This document shows, in pieces, positions 33,462 to 42,022 of a stretch of DNA of 64,000 nt. The notes beneath the pieces were generated by a model. That model had not been told where the DNA came from. It worked only from the letters and a program-made list of their open reading frames with translations, and ran no database searches. Both the position numbers and the translations under genes were made by a program. Positions within the stretch are counted from its first letter, which is position 1. Each line of letters opens with the position of its first letter. The stretch is taken from positions 186,001 through 250,000 of the forward strand of contig CAVZQT010000004.1 in the NCBI GenBank assembly GCA_963777435.1. Reading direction: 5' to 3'. This DNA comes from AP-15 sp963777435. GTDB lineage: Bacteria > Pseudomonadota > Alphaproteobacteria > ATCC43930 > CGMCC-115725.

Positions 33462-34976
33462 ATGACCCAACTAACGCAAACCGCCACGCTTCATCTGTCG
33501 CGACGCGAAATCGTTTCGGTCCTGTCGGGGCTGATGCTGGCGATGTTTCTGGCAAGCCTCGACCAGACGATCGTCGCGACCTCGCTATCGACAATGGCGC
33601 AAGACCTGAACGGCTGGTCGCTGATGTCGTGGGTGGTGTCGGCCTATCTCGTCGCCTCGACAGTGACGACGCCGATCTACGGCCGGCTCAGCGACCTTTA
33701 CGGGCGGCGGCCGATCCTTTTGGTGTCGATCGCGCTGTTCGTGGTCGCCTCGGTGTTTTGCGCATTGTCGCAGACAATGCTGCAGCTAATCGGCGCTCGC
33801 GTCATCCAGGGAATCGGCGGCGGCGGTCTGCGCTCGGTGTCGCAGGCGGCAGTGGCGGACGTGATCCCACCGCGCGAGCGCGGCAAGTACCAGGGTTATT
33901 TTTCGAGCGTGATGGCGATCTCCAACCTGCTCGGGCCGGTGCTGGGCGGGTTCTTTGCCGACTATCTGTCGTGGCATTGGATTTTCTGGATCAACCTTCC
34001 GTTTGGCGCGCTGGCGCTAATTTTGTGCAACCGCAACCTGCGGCGTCTGCCAAAGCCGCGGCGTAAACCCATCATCGATTGGCTTGGTGCGGCATTGATC
34101 ATTGTCTCGACCACCCCAATCCTGCTCGGCGTCAGCCGTGTCGAGTCGGCGGGCGGCTGGGCCCGGCTCGATGTGTTGGCGCCGGTCGCGATCGGCCTTG
34201 TTTTTCTCGGGTGGCTGATCGTGCACGAACGCGAGACGCGCTCGCCGATGATCCCGCTGCGGCTCTTTTTGAACCGCATCTTCGCAGTCGGCAGTACAAT
34301 TGCGTTTACCAATGCGATGGTTATGATCGCGCTGATCATCCTGGTCCCGCTCGATTTCGAGCTGGTCTCGGGAATGGCGGCGAACGAGGCCGGCATCCGC
34401 CTGATCCCGATGACCGGCGGCACCGTGCTGGGCTCGTTTATCGCCGGGCAACTAGTGACCCGGACCGGCCGTTACCGCATCTACCCGATATCAGGTGCGG
34501 TGGCGATGACCGGCCTATGTGCGGCGCTCGCGTTTTACGGGCTGGGCCGGTCGGTATGGACAGACACATTGCTGACCGGCGGCCTCGGCCTGTCGTTCGG
34601 ATTTCAGCTCTCGCCGGTTGTCGTTTCGGTGCAGAACGCGCTCGAACTCGCCGATACCGGGATCGGCTTGTCAGTGTTGATGTTTTTTCGGCTGATCGGG
34701 GGCGCATTTGGGGTGGCGTTGCTGACCGCGTTGCTGGTCGGCGAACTCAACGCCGGCGCATTGAATGTTCCCGGACATGCGATGCTCGGCGCCAATCCCG
34801 GGATCGCGCTCCTCCATCTCGACCAGTCGGAAGGGATCAATCCCGCGTTGATGCGAGGGCTGGAGCGCGTCCTGTATAACGCCTTTAAGGATGTGTTCCT
34901 CTATGCCACAGCAATCTCGGCGGTAACCGCGATCGGATCATTCTGGCTCAAGGAAATCCCATTACGTACCAGCTGA
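33462..34976 (+). CDS. MFS multidrug transporter, DHA2 (EmrB/QacA) family
   Basis: A 504-aa transporter with about 14 membrane segments. Typical motifs are MFLASLDQTIVATSLSTM in segment 1, YGRLSDLYGRRPILL (motif A) and GIGGGGLRSVSQAAVADVIP, which resembles motif C. Start ATG 33462 is preferred, and an in-frame GTG at 33441 is possible. A proton-driven drug or solute exporter is likely. No regulator or membrane-fusion partner lies next to it. It converges with modC with only 2 bases between them. Confidence 0.9.
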   Translation: MTQLTQTATLHLSRREIVSVLSGLMLAMFLASLDQTIVATSLSTMAQDLNGWSLMSWVVSAYLVASTVTTPIYGRLSDLYGRRPILLVSIALFVVASVFCALSQTMLQLIGARVIQGIGGGGLRSVSQAAVADVIPPRERGKYQGYFSSVMAISNLLGPVLGGFFADYLSWHWIFWINLPFGALALILCNRNLRRLPKPRRKPIIDWLGAALIIVSTTPILLGVSRVESAGGWARLDVLAPVAIGLVFLGWLIVHERETRSPMIPLRLFLNRIFAVGSTIAFTNAMVMIALIILVPLDFELVSGMAANEAGIRLIPMTGGTVLGSFIAGQLVTRTGRYRIYPISGAVAMTGLCAALAFYGLGRSVWTDTLLTGGLGLSFGFQLSPVVVSVQNALELADTGIGLSVLMFFRLIGGAFGVALLTALLVGELNAGALNVPGHAMLGANPGIALLHLDQSEGINPALMRGLERVLYNAFKDVFLYATAISAVTAIGSFWLKEIPLRTS

Positions 34977-34978
34977 AT

Positions 34979-36139
34979 TCAGCCGTCGAAGACTTCCAAC
35001 TCGGGGGCGAATGCGGCTGCAAACTCTGGGACGGCACCATCCTGGCCGAGACAGCGTAGGTCGATCGCGACGGCTTTGATCACCGCAAAGACCGCGCACC
35101 CCGGTGCGAGCTCCAAGGCTGTTTGCGAGCGTCGGGTAATCCGCGCTAGCAAACGGTCCGGCCCGAGTCGGAGCTGCACCTCGACCATTTCCTCGCCGGT
35201 CGCGACTATCGCCTCGACAGTTGCGGGCAGCACGTTGAGCGCGCTGATTCCGTTCGGCCGGGTCGTCGCCAGCATCACGTCGCGGGCGCGGACCCGCACC
35301 CGCAGTCGGCTGCCGACGGGTAGACCGAGCCGGGCCACGACCAGCCGGCCAAAGCCGCCGGAAAGTTCGGTCAACTCCCAACCCGGGTCGTGCGCCGCTA
35401 CGGTCGCGGTCAGCACTGCTCCCGCCTCAAAGCCCCCCGCGAGCGGATATTGCCCAGCCCGGCCCATGATCTCGGCGGCGGGCCCAACCGCTTGCACCCG
35501 GCCATCGGCGACCAACACGATTGTCGTGGCGAGCCGCGCGACCTCGGCGGCGGCATGGCTGACATAGACGATCGGTACCCTGCCATGGTCGCGCAGACGC
35601 TCGAGATAGGGCAGGATCTCGTCTTTGCGGGCGTTGTCGAGCGAGGCCAGCGGCTCGTCCATCAGCAACAGCCGCGGTTGCGCCAACAATGCGCGGCCGA
35701 TCGCGACCCGCTGTTTTTCGCCCCCCGAGAGCCCGCCCGGCCGCCGTGTCAACAGCGGCCCGATCCCGAGTAACTCGACAACCTCGTCGAGCTGCGCTCG
35801 GCGAGGGTCGCCGCGGCGCGGTGCGAACCACGCCCCGAACAGCAGGTTCTGGCGCACCGTCATATGCGGGAACAGGCGGTCTTCCTGAAAGATATAGCCG
35901 AGGCGACGGCGATGGGTCGGCACAAAGACGCCGTCCGCGGTGTCGAGCAGCACCGCGCCATCGACCGCGATGTACCCGCGCTGCGGCCGGAGCAGCCCGG
36001 CAATCGCATTGACGATCGAGGTCTTACCGGAACCAGAGCGGCCGAATAAGGCCGTCAGGCCCCTCCCGCTCGTAAAGCGGATGTCGAGCGCGAAGTTGCC
36101 GAGGCGATGTTCGATTACGACCTCGAGCATGGCTCTCAC
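34979..36139 (-). CDS. modC: Molybdate ABC transporter ATPase ModC
   Basis: The ATP-binding subunit of molybdate import, 386 aa. Walker A is FGRSGSGKTSIVNAI, the signature LSGGEKQRVAIGRALL, and Walker B LLLMDEPLASLDN. The C-terminal part after about residue 290 is a TOBE/Mop-like domain (GISALNVLPATVEAIVATGE) that senses oxyanion. Start is GTG 36139 in a GTGA overlap with modB, or ATG 36130. It would supply molybdenum to the hydroxylase operon 3 kb away. No modA is seen. Confidence 0.93.
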   Translation of the reverse strand: MRAMLEVVIEHRLGNFALDIRFTSGRGLTALFGRSGSGKTSIVNAIAGLLRPQRGYIAVDGAVLLDTADGVFVPTHRRRLGYIFQEDRLFPHMTVRQNLLFGAWFAPRRGDPRRAQLDEVVELLGIGPLLTRRPGGLSGGEKQRVAIGRALLAQPRLLLMDEPLASLDNARKDEILPYLERLRDHGRVPIVYVSHAAAEVARLATTIVLVADGRVQAVGPAAEIMGRAGQYPLAGGFEAGAVLTATVAAHDPGWELTELSGGFGRLVVARLGLPVGSRLRVRVRARDVMLATTRPNGISALNVLPATVEAIVATGEEMVEVQLRLGPDRLLARITRRSQTALELAPGCAVFAVIKAVAIDLRCLGQDGAVPEFAAAFAPELEVFDG

Positions 36140-36834
36140 GCCCCGGCGAGGCGTCGGCCGACCTGCCGCGCCAACAATTCGGAGGTGATCAGCGCCAGTA
36201 AGCTGAGGCCTACTGCTACCGCGGTCAGGCGCAATGCAGCCGGATCGCCGCCCGGAGTCTGGGTCAAGGTGTAAATCGCCAACGAAATCGTTCGTGTCTC
36301 ACCCGGAATGTTCGAGACAAAGGTGATCGTTGCTCCGAACTCGCCAAGGCTGCGGGCAAAGGATAAAACCATACCGGCGATGACCCCCGGCATCATCAAT
36401 GGCAACGTCACGAGCAAAAAGCTAAAGACGCGGTTGGCGCCGAGCGTGCCGGCAGCTTCTTCGAGCCGGCGGTCGACGGCTTCGAGCGACAATCGCATCG
36501 CCCGCACCATCAGCGGAAACGCGGTGACCGCAGCTGCCAATGCCGCACCCGTCCAACGAAACGCGAAGGTAATGCCAAAGCTAGCGAAAAACCGCCCGAG
36601 CGGGCCGTTATGGCCAAATAGCAGAAGGAGCAAATAGCCGGTGACCACGGGTGGCATGACCAATGGCAGATGGACAAAGCCGTCGAACAGGCTCTTGCCC
36701 CAAAAGCGCGCGCGGGCGAGCGCAATCGCCGTCGCGAGGCCGAACGGCAGGCTCCACAGCATAGCCCAGAACGCGACCCGGAGACTGAGCCCGATTGCTT
36801 CGGCCGCCTCGGGCCCCAATTCGAGGGTTGGCAT
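36136..36834 (-). CDS. modB: Molybdate ABC transporter permease ModB
   Basis: A 232-aa inner-membrane permease with five to six hydrophobic segments and the ABC coupling-loop signature EAAGTLGANRVFSFLLVTLP, followed by GVIAGMVLSFARSLGEFGATI typical of ModB. Start ATG 36834. It overlaps modC by four bases. The region upstream up to the selenoprotein gene holds no modA, so the binding protein must be encoded elsewhere or be lost. Confidence 0.92.
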   Translation of the reverse strand: MPTLELGPEAAEAIGLSLRVAFWAMLWSLPFGLATAIALARARFWGKSLFDGFVHLPLVMPPVVTGYLLLLLFGHNGPLGRFFASFGITFAFRWTGAALAAAVTAFPLMVRAMRLSLEAVDRRLEEAAGTLGANRVFSFLLVTLPLMMPGVIAGMVLSFARSLGEFGATITFVSNIPGETRTISLAIYTLTQTPGGDPAALRLTAVAVGLSLLALITSELLARQVGRRLAGA

Positions 36835-37002
36835 CACCGCGAGAGAAGCGCGGCGAGCGGTGGTCGTCTTTGGATCATGTCGCTTTTGCCCGGGTTCATC
36901 GCCTTGGCGTTATATATAAACGAAGCGATCGATAGAGGGCACTAACCGGGGTTGCGCAACTGTGATAGCGTGTAGCGGTCGTTTTTTAGAAAGGCTGCGA
37001 CG

Positions 37003-37236
37003 ATGAAGGTCAGGATCGAATACTGCGTTCCTTGAAACTACCTTCCTAGAGCCCTCCGTGCGAGGGAACGGCTTGAACAGAAGTACGGCGCCGAAGTCGA
37101 GCTCGTTAAAGGCGTCAGCGGTGTGTTTGAGATTACCGTTGACGGAAAGCTCGCCTTTTCCAAAAAACAGCTCGGGCGTTTTCCCGAAGATGCCGAAATC
37201 GACGCTCTCGGTGCGGGTCAGGCGGGCGGCGACTAG
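37003..37236 (+). CDS. SelW/SelT/SelH-like (Rdx) selenoprotein with in-frame UGA
   Basis: A 77-residue thioredoxin-like redox protein if the TGA at 37033-37035 is read as selenocysteine (U). It then reads MKVRIEYCVPUNYLPRAL and continues in frame with RARERLEQKYGAEVELVKG, VSGVFEITVDGKLAFSKKQ and LGRFPEDAEI to TAG at 37236. The TGA falls exactly at the CxxU/CxxC site of the Rdx family (usual form YCxPCNYLPRA). AAAGG lies 8 bases before the ATG. A hairpin beginning 16 bases after the TGA fits a bacterial SECIS element. Ordinary gene calling would miss the gene or start it after the TGA. An alternative is a Cys-to-stop pseudogene, which the hairpin and intact downstream frame argue against. Confidence 0.82.
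37036..37066 (+). promoter_or_regulatory. Candidate bacterial SECIS hairpin
   Basis: Just after the TGA, CCCTC (37052-37056) pairs with GAGGG (37062-37066) across the 5-base loop CGTGC, with G and T early in the loop. The loop begins 21 bases after the TGA, within the spacing known for bacterial SECIS elements that bind SelB. Confidence 0.6.
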
Positions 37237-37312
37237 CGGTTCGCTGGTGGATCAGTACGGCGGTGCGTCACCTGACAGCCGCCGTGCTCCCATAAATGCG
37301 CACCATTCGCGC

Positions 37313-38659
37313 TCACGCCTTGACGATGTGATCGCCCGAGAGGCCGCGTTGGCCGCAGGCGTTTCGCGTATCGATGATCAGTGGCGCTCGCTCGACCAAC
37401 AATCGGAAATCGATCGAATCGTGGTCGGTGCAGATCAGCGCCAAGTCGATCTCGCCCAAGATCCCCCGCGTCAACGGCAATGAGCGGCGGCCGGTCAACT
37501 CGGCATGCTCGCGGGTCGGCGGGATTTCCGGGAAGTAGGGGTCATGAAAGCCGACCAAGGCACCGCCCTTCTCGAGAACCTCGATGATCTTTAACGCCGG
37601 GCTCTCGCGGAGATCGTGAACATTTTTTTTATAGGCGAGCCCGATCACCAAGATATTGGCGCCGCGCAACGCCCGACCCTGGCGCTCACTCAACGCCGAG
37701 ATCGCCTTTTCGGCGACCCAGCGCGGCATGGCGGTGTTGATTTCGCCAGCCAGCTCGATAAACCGCGTCGGACGGTCGTATTCGCGCGCTTTCCAGGTCA
37801 AATAAAAGGGGTCGATCGGAATGCAGTGTCCACCTAATCCCGGGCCGGGATAGAAAGGCATATAGCCAAACGGCTTCGTCTTGGCCGCTTCAATGACTTC
37901 CCAAATGTCGATGCCCATCGCCTCGTAAACGATCTTTAGTTCATTGACGAGGGCGATGTTGACTGAACGAAAGATATTCTCAGTTAGCTTCACTGCTTCG
38001 GCCGTCTCCAGCGAGGTTACCGGAATTGCCCGTTCCACAACCTGGTCATAGAGGGCGCAAGCGAGGCGCAACGCATCGGGGCCATCGCCGCCAACCACCT
38101 TGGGAATGTTCTTGGTGCCGAAGGAGGAGTTGCCCGGGTCCTCGCGTTCGGGCGAATAGGCAAGAAAAAAATCGCGGCCGGAGACGAGACCGGTGCGCTC
38201 CAAAATGGGCCGCATGACCTCGCGCGTCGTTCCCGGATAGGTCGTCGATTCGAGTACGACGAGCTGGCCGGGCCGCAATCGGGTCGCGATCGCCTCGGTC
38301 GTGCGAACAATGTAGGTGAGATCGGGCTCGCGCTGCCGCGTCAGCGGCGTCGGCACGCACAGAATGACCGCATCGACCTCGTCGAGCTGCGAAAAGTCGC
38401 TGGTAGCCGCAATCCGGCCTTCCGAACGCATCCGGGAGATGTTGTCCGCCGCGATGTGGGAGATGTACGAGCCGCCGGCATTCAGAGTCTCAATTTTCGC
38501 TTGATCGATATCAAACCCGAGCGCGACAAAGCCGCGCTCGGCAGCCGCGCACAACAGCGGCAGCCCAACGTAGCCGAGCCCGATGACACCGATCCGCGCA
38601 TGGCGCTCGCGGAACAGCGAATGGAGAGCCGCAACATCGGCGGCCTCCTTAGGAGACAT
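37313..38659 (-). CDS. Nucleotide-sugar dehydrogenase (UDP-HexNAc 6-dehydrogenase type)
   Basis: Oxidises a UDP-sugar at C6 with two NAD, for polysaccharide or lipopolysaccharide precursors. The 448 aa show the NAD motif IGVIGLGYVGLPLLCAAAER, CVPTPLTRQREPDLTYI, and the catalytic cysteine in GPGLGGHCIPIDPFYL. The central and C-terminal UDP-binding domains are present (VIGLAYKKNVHDLRESPAL). It resembles WbpA/WecC enzymes more than UDP-glucose dehydrogenase, but the substrate cannot be fixed. No glycosyltransferases are nearby. Confidence 0.9.
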   Translation of the reverse strand: MSPKEAADVAALHSLFRERHARIGVIGLGYVGLPLLCAAAERGFVALGFDIDQAKIETLNAGGSYISHIAADNISRMRSEGRIAATSDFSQLDEVDAVILCVPTPLTRQREPDLTYIVRTTEAIATRLRPGQLVVLESTTYPGTTREVMRPILERTGLVSGRDFFLAYSPEREDPGNSSFGTKNIPKVVGGDGPDALRLACALYDQVVERAIPVTSLETAEAVKLTENIFRSVNIALVNELKIVYEAMGIDIWEVIEAAKTKPFGYMPFYPGPGLGGHCIPIDPFYLTWKAREYDRPTRFIELAGEINTAMPRWVAEKAISALSERQGRALRGANILVIGLAYKKNVHDLRESPALKIIEVLEKGGALVGFHDPYFPEIPPTREHAELTGRRSLPLTRGILGEIDLALICTDHDSIDFRLLVERAPLIIDTRNACGQRGLSGDHIVKA

Positions 38660-38685
38660 CGCCGCAGATGCAGAATTGGCGGCGG

Positions 38686-38925
38686 TCAGACGCGTTCGTG
38701 CGGCCGGTCGGCGGCAGTGCTGGCCGCCGCAGTCGTTGTCGTCGGGGCTGTTACCTGGGCAGGCGGAACAGCCGCAGCTCCAGCTTCGTCGTCCTGCATA
38801 CCCGCCTTAAATGCCTTGATGCCCTTGGCAAAATCGCCCATCACTCGGGGCAGCTTTCCGGCGCCGAACAGGATCAGGATTATGGCCAAAACCACCATCC
38901 AGTGCATCAGGCTGAAAGAACCCAT
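38686..38925 (-). CDS. tatA: Sec-independent translocase subunit TatA
   Basis: A 79-aa TatA/E protein: an N-terminal membrane helix (MHWMVVLAIILILF) followed by GAGKLPRVMGDFAKGIKAFK, the amphipathic helix with the conserved FG/GAGKLP hinge, then an acidic patch and an A/T/P-rich tail. Start ATG 38925. tatB and tatC are not adjacent, unlike the common tatABC operon, so this copy is solitary here. Confidence 0.9.
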   Translation of the reverse strand: MGSFSLMHWMVVLAIILILFGAGKLPRVMGDFAKGIKAFKAGMQDDEAGAAAVPPAQVTAPTTTTAAASTAADRPHERV

Positions 38926-39080
38926 ATCTACGACCCCGATAGACTGACGGCCTTCTCTTAGCAGGCAAGTCCGCCGAATTGCAAGCCGGCCCACCCGCCG
39001 TGGACCGCATCTCTCCCTTCACGAGGTCGTAGCGGCCGCCCGAAAATCAAGTCCAACTATCCCGCCGCGGAGCCCCAAAC

Positions 39081-40190
39081 ATGACTTCCTTCCCGCCACC
39101 ACACCCGGCCGAATGGCCGACGCGTTCACCCGCCGCTGCCGGGGCCAACCCTGCCGCCATCGCTGCCGCCGCCCGGCACGCAGCTGAATGTGAGACGCCG
39201 TGGAAGCGCGATCTTGCCGAGATGGTGGCGAGTGATTTCGGCGAGCGCCCGCCATGGAACGAGACCTTGGGTCCGGTACGGCCGCGAGGCGGCCCGAACG
39301 GGCTGCTGCTGCGCGGCGGCGAGATCGTCGCTGAGTGGGGTGAGACGACGCGGGTCGATATGACCTTCAGCGTCGCCAAAAGCTATTTGTCAATCCTCGC
39401 CGGATTGGCCTGGGATCGGGGGCTGATCGCCGATCCGCACGAGCCGGTATGCCGCACCGCCGACGATGGCGGTTTCGAGCCGCCGCACAACACCGCGATC
39501 ACTTGGCACCATTTGCTGCAGCAAACCTCGGAATGGGAGGGGACGCTGTGGGACAAGCCGGACCTTATCGACCGCAACCGCGCGTCCGGCGGGCGGCCGA
39601 GCGGCGCCCCCAAGGGCACCCACCGCGATCTGCAAGCCCCGGGCGGCTTCTGGGAATACAATGACGTGCGCGTCAACCGGCTCGCCCTTGCCTTGCTGCG
39701 GGTGTGGCGCCGGCCATTGCCCGATGTGTTTCGCGAACTGGTCATGGAGCCGCTCGGCGCCTCTTCCGATTGGGAATGGCACGGCTACCGCAACTCCTGG
39801 GTCGAGATTGATGGCCGCCCTGTGCAATCGGTGTCGGGCGGCGGACATTGGGGTGGCGGCGTTTTTATCCACGCCCGCGATCAGGCGCGGATCGGCTTGA
39901 TGCTGTTACATCGGGGCGTGTGGGACGGTCGGCACATTCTGTCGAAAGCGTGGATTGACCGGATGCTCGAGCCCTGCGCGCTGTTCCCGCAATATGGCTA
40001 TCTGTGGTGGCTCAATACCGATCGGGGGCTGTTCCCCAGCGCTTCGGCCAGCAGCTATTTCGCGCGTGGCGCCGGCGGAAATCTGACCTGGATCGATCCC
40101 GAAAACGATTTGGTCGCGGTATTGCGCTGGACCGACCCGGCGGCGATGGACGGGTTCATGAAACTGGCGACGCAGGCGGTCCTCAAATAG
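39081..40190 (+). CDS. Serine hydrolase, beta-lactamase class C-like
   Basis: A 369-aa cytoplasmic-looking protein of the beta-lactamase/DD-peptidase fold. The nucleophile motif SxxK is SVAK in MTFSVAKSYLSI, the second motif is YND in FWEYNDVRVNRLALALLR, and the third region is GGHWGGGVFIHARDQARI. No signal peptide is seen, so it is probably an esterase or peptidase rather than an antibiotic-resistance enzyme. Substrate unknown. Confidence 0.85.
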   Translation: MTSFPPPHPAEWPTRSPAAAGANPAAIAAAARHAAECETPWKRDLAEMVASDFGERPPWNETLGPVRPRGGPNGLLLRGGEIVAEWGETTRVDMTFSVAKSYLSILAGLAWDRGLIADPHEPVCRTADDGGFEPPHNTAITWHHLLQQTSEWEGTLWDKPDLIDRNRASGGRPSGAPKGTHRDLQAPGGFWEYNDVRVNRLALALLRVWRRPLPDVFRELVMEPLGASSDWEWHGYRNSWVEIDGRPVQSVSGGGHWGGGVFIHARDQARIGLMLLHRGVWDGRHILSKAWIDRMLEPCALFPQYGYLWWLNTDRGLFPSASASSYFARGAGGNLTWIDPENDLVAVLRWTDPAAMDGFMKLATQAVLK

Positions 40191-40203
40191 AGAGCGCTCG
40201 CCA

Positions 40204-40659
40204 CTACGCCTCCGACGGATTCGCCAAACTCTTGGTCATCAGATACCGGGTCGGAGCGGGCGGCTCGCCATCGAGCTGGGCGAGCACCTCCCAGCCGTGA
40301 CGCTTATAAAAGCCGGGCGCCTGGAACGACAGGGTCGTCAGCAATGCCCGGCTGCAGGCGCGCCGCCTTCCCTCCTCCTCGGCCGCCTTGATGATCTTGC
40401 TGCCGAGCCCATGCTTGCGCAGGTTCTCAGGCAGGAAGAAGCGATCGATGCGCAGAAGGCCAAACGATGTTCCACCGAGCAGCCCGCCGACGACTTCGCC
40501 GGTCTCGGGATCGGAGACCAGGATCGCCAGCGGCCGCTGATCGCGATACCCCGCCTTCTCGAGATTGTAGGCGCTGAGCCCGTCGCGGATCACCGCCTCC
40601 TCCTCAGGGTCCGGGGCGTCGGTGACCACAAACCGCGCCTCGCCTGTCGTCGGTGTCAT
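40204..40659 (-). CDS. GNAT-family N-acetyltransferase
   Basis: A 151-aa acetyltransferase with the acetyl-CoA binding loop as RKHGLGSKIIKAAEEEGRRR and a C-terminal SFQAPGFYKRHGWEVLAQLD typical of the fold. The substrate is unknown. It lies 27 bases downstream of the SRAP copy 2 gene on the same strand. Confidence 0.85.
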   Translation of the reverse strand: MTPTTGEARFVVTDAPDPEEEAVIRDGLSAYNLEKAGYRDQRPLAILVSDPETGEVVGGLLGGTSFGLLRIDRFFLPENLRKHGLGSKIIKAAEEEGRRRACSRALLTTLSFQAPGFYKRHGWEVLAQLDGEPPAPTRYLMTKSLANPSEA

Positions 40660-40686
40660 CGCGCAGGCCTCCCCAGATTTGCCATA

Positions 40687-41408
40687 TCAGCTATCGCCCG
40701 AAACTGTCTCAATCGGCATTGAGGGCCTCTCAGCGACCGGTTCGATCAACGATGCGTCGTTGTTTTTGACATTGCCGACACGTGGGCTCACCGGCCAGAT
40801 GATCAAATCGTTCGCCGGATACGGAACCAGCAATTCCTTGAGCCGCTCGGGATGGGCCGGCGCCTCCCCGAGCCATAGCGGCCAGCTTTCCGGCGCGAGA
40901 ATGACCGGCATGCGGTCGTGCAGCGGCGCCAAGAGCTCGTTTGGTTCGGTCGTGATGATTGTAAAGCTGCGCACGCGCTCGCCTTCGGGGGACCGCCAGC
41001 TGTCCCACAATCCCGCCATCGCCATCAGCCGGCGGTCGGAGAGGGCCACCGCATAGGGCTGCCGCTCTTTGCCGAACTTTTTCCACTCGTAAAAGCTGTC
41101 GAGCGGAACCAGACAACGGCGGCGCTGAAACGGCTCGCGGAAGGCCGGCCTAGTGTCGATGCCCTCGGCTTTGGCGTTGAAGGTCGAATAGCCGATCTTG
41201 ATGTCCTTCGCCCAATACGGAACGAGCCCCCAGCGCATGACGTCGAGACTGCGCTCTCCGGCTCTCGGGTCAAAGCGGACCACCGGCAGCGGGTCGGTCG
41301 GCGCCAGGTTCCAGGTAGGCGGGAATTGGGCGTCGGACGCTCGGAGGGGATCGAAAACACGAGCTTGATTTCGCTGACATCAGAAGAAAGACGCGCCCGC
41401 CCGCACAT
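40687..41408 (-). CDS. HMCES/YedK-family abasic-site protein (SRAP), copy 2, frameshifted
   Basis: A second SRAP-domain gene. The start frame gives MCGRARLSSDVSEIKLVFS with the catalytic Cys2. After a one-base loss near 41320-41327 (AATTCCCG for AATTTCCCG) the other frame gives PPTWNLAPTDPLPVVRFD, MRWGLVPYWAKDIKIGYSTF, RRCLVPLDSFYEWKKFG and LHDRMPVILAPESW. The 722 bases fit a single missing base. It may be an assembly indel at a run of T or C, so the protein is likely intact in nature. Confidence 0.82.
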
Positions 41409-41611
41409 GGCGACAATTTGCGCCGCGCCGTCAATCGCCGCAAGACACCCGCTCGGTGCTGGGGTTTAGCAGGCCGGCCGAAGCGACCTAGCCGAAGCCG
41501 ACCAAGCTAACCGGTTCGGCGCTGGCCTGCGGCTGCGAGACCAAGTAGTTTGACATTCGAGAGCCGGCGCAATCCGCCGATATCGGTTGGGTGCGGCCAG
41601 GGGAGACCACG

Positions 41612-41908
41612 ATGCGCTTCTGCCGAGTGATGGCTTCGGTGGCATTCGCCGCCGGGCTCGCCTCGTTGCCGCTCGCGACCGCCACGGCGCAATACTATCC
41701 TACGCCGTGCTCACCCTTTCCGCTTTTCTGGCCGTTCTGCATGGTGGGTGCCGTCGTCGGCGTCGCCGCGACGATTGTCACCGCTCCGATCCGGGCATTG
41801 GTGGGGCCGCCCTACGGTTATTACGGACCACCCCCTTATCCGCCGCCGTCCTATTACCCACCACAGTACCCGCCAACAAATAACGCGCCGTACTACGGCC
41901 GGCGCTAA
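41612..41908 (+). CDS. Small exported proline/tyrosine-rich protein
   Basis: This 98-aa protein has a signal peptide (about residues 1-27, ending TATAQ), a hydrophobic segment (FCMVGAVVGVAATIVTAPI), then a tail rich in PPY (YYGPPPYPPPSYYPPQYPP). Such proteins are common as unassigned envelope proteins in rhizobia-like bacteria. Start ATG 41612. No function is known. Confidence 0.6.
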   Translation: MRFCRVMASVAFAAGLASLPLATATAQYYPTPCSPFPLFWPFCMVGAVVGVAATIVTAPIRALVGPPYGYYGPPPYPPPSYYPPQYPPTNNAPYYGRR

Positions 41909-42022
41909 GCAATCCCGGCTGCGCACGATGTCGTAAGCCGCGCCGCGCCGCCGCGCGAGCCTTGGACTTCACCCGCGGTACCGGGTCCGCTATCGTTGTC
42001 TTACAGTGTCGGGGGAGGTGCG

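Noticed and set aside
37058..37483. A 141-codon plus-strand protein across the selenoprotein and the dehydrogenase end
   Set aside because: Its residues look random and it conflicts with the Rdx frame and with the minus-strand dehydrogenase.
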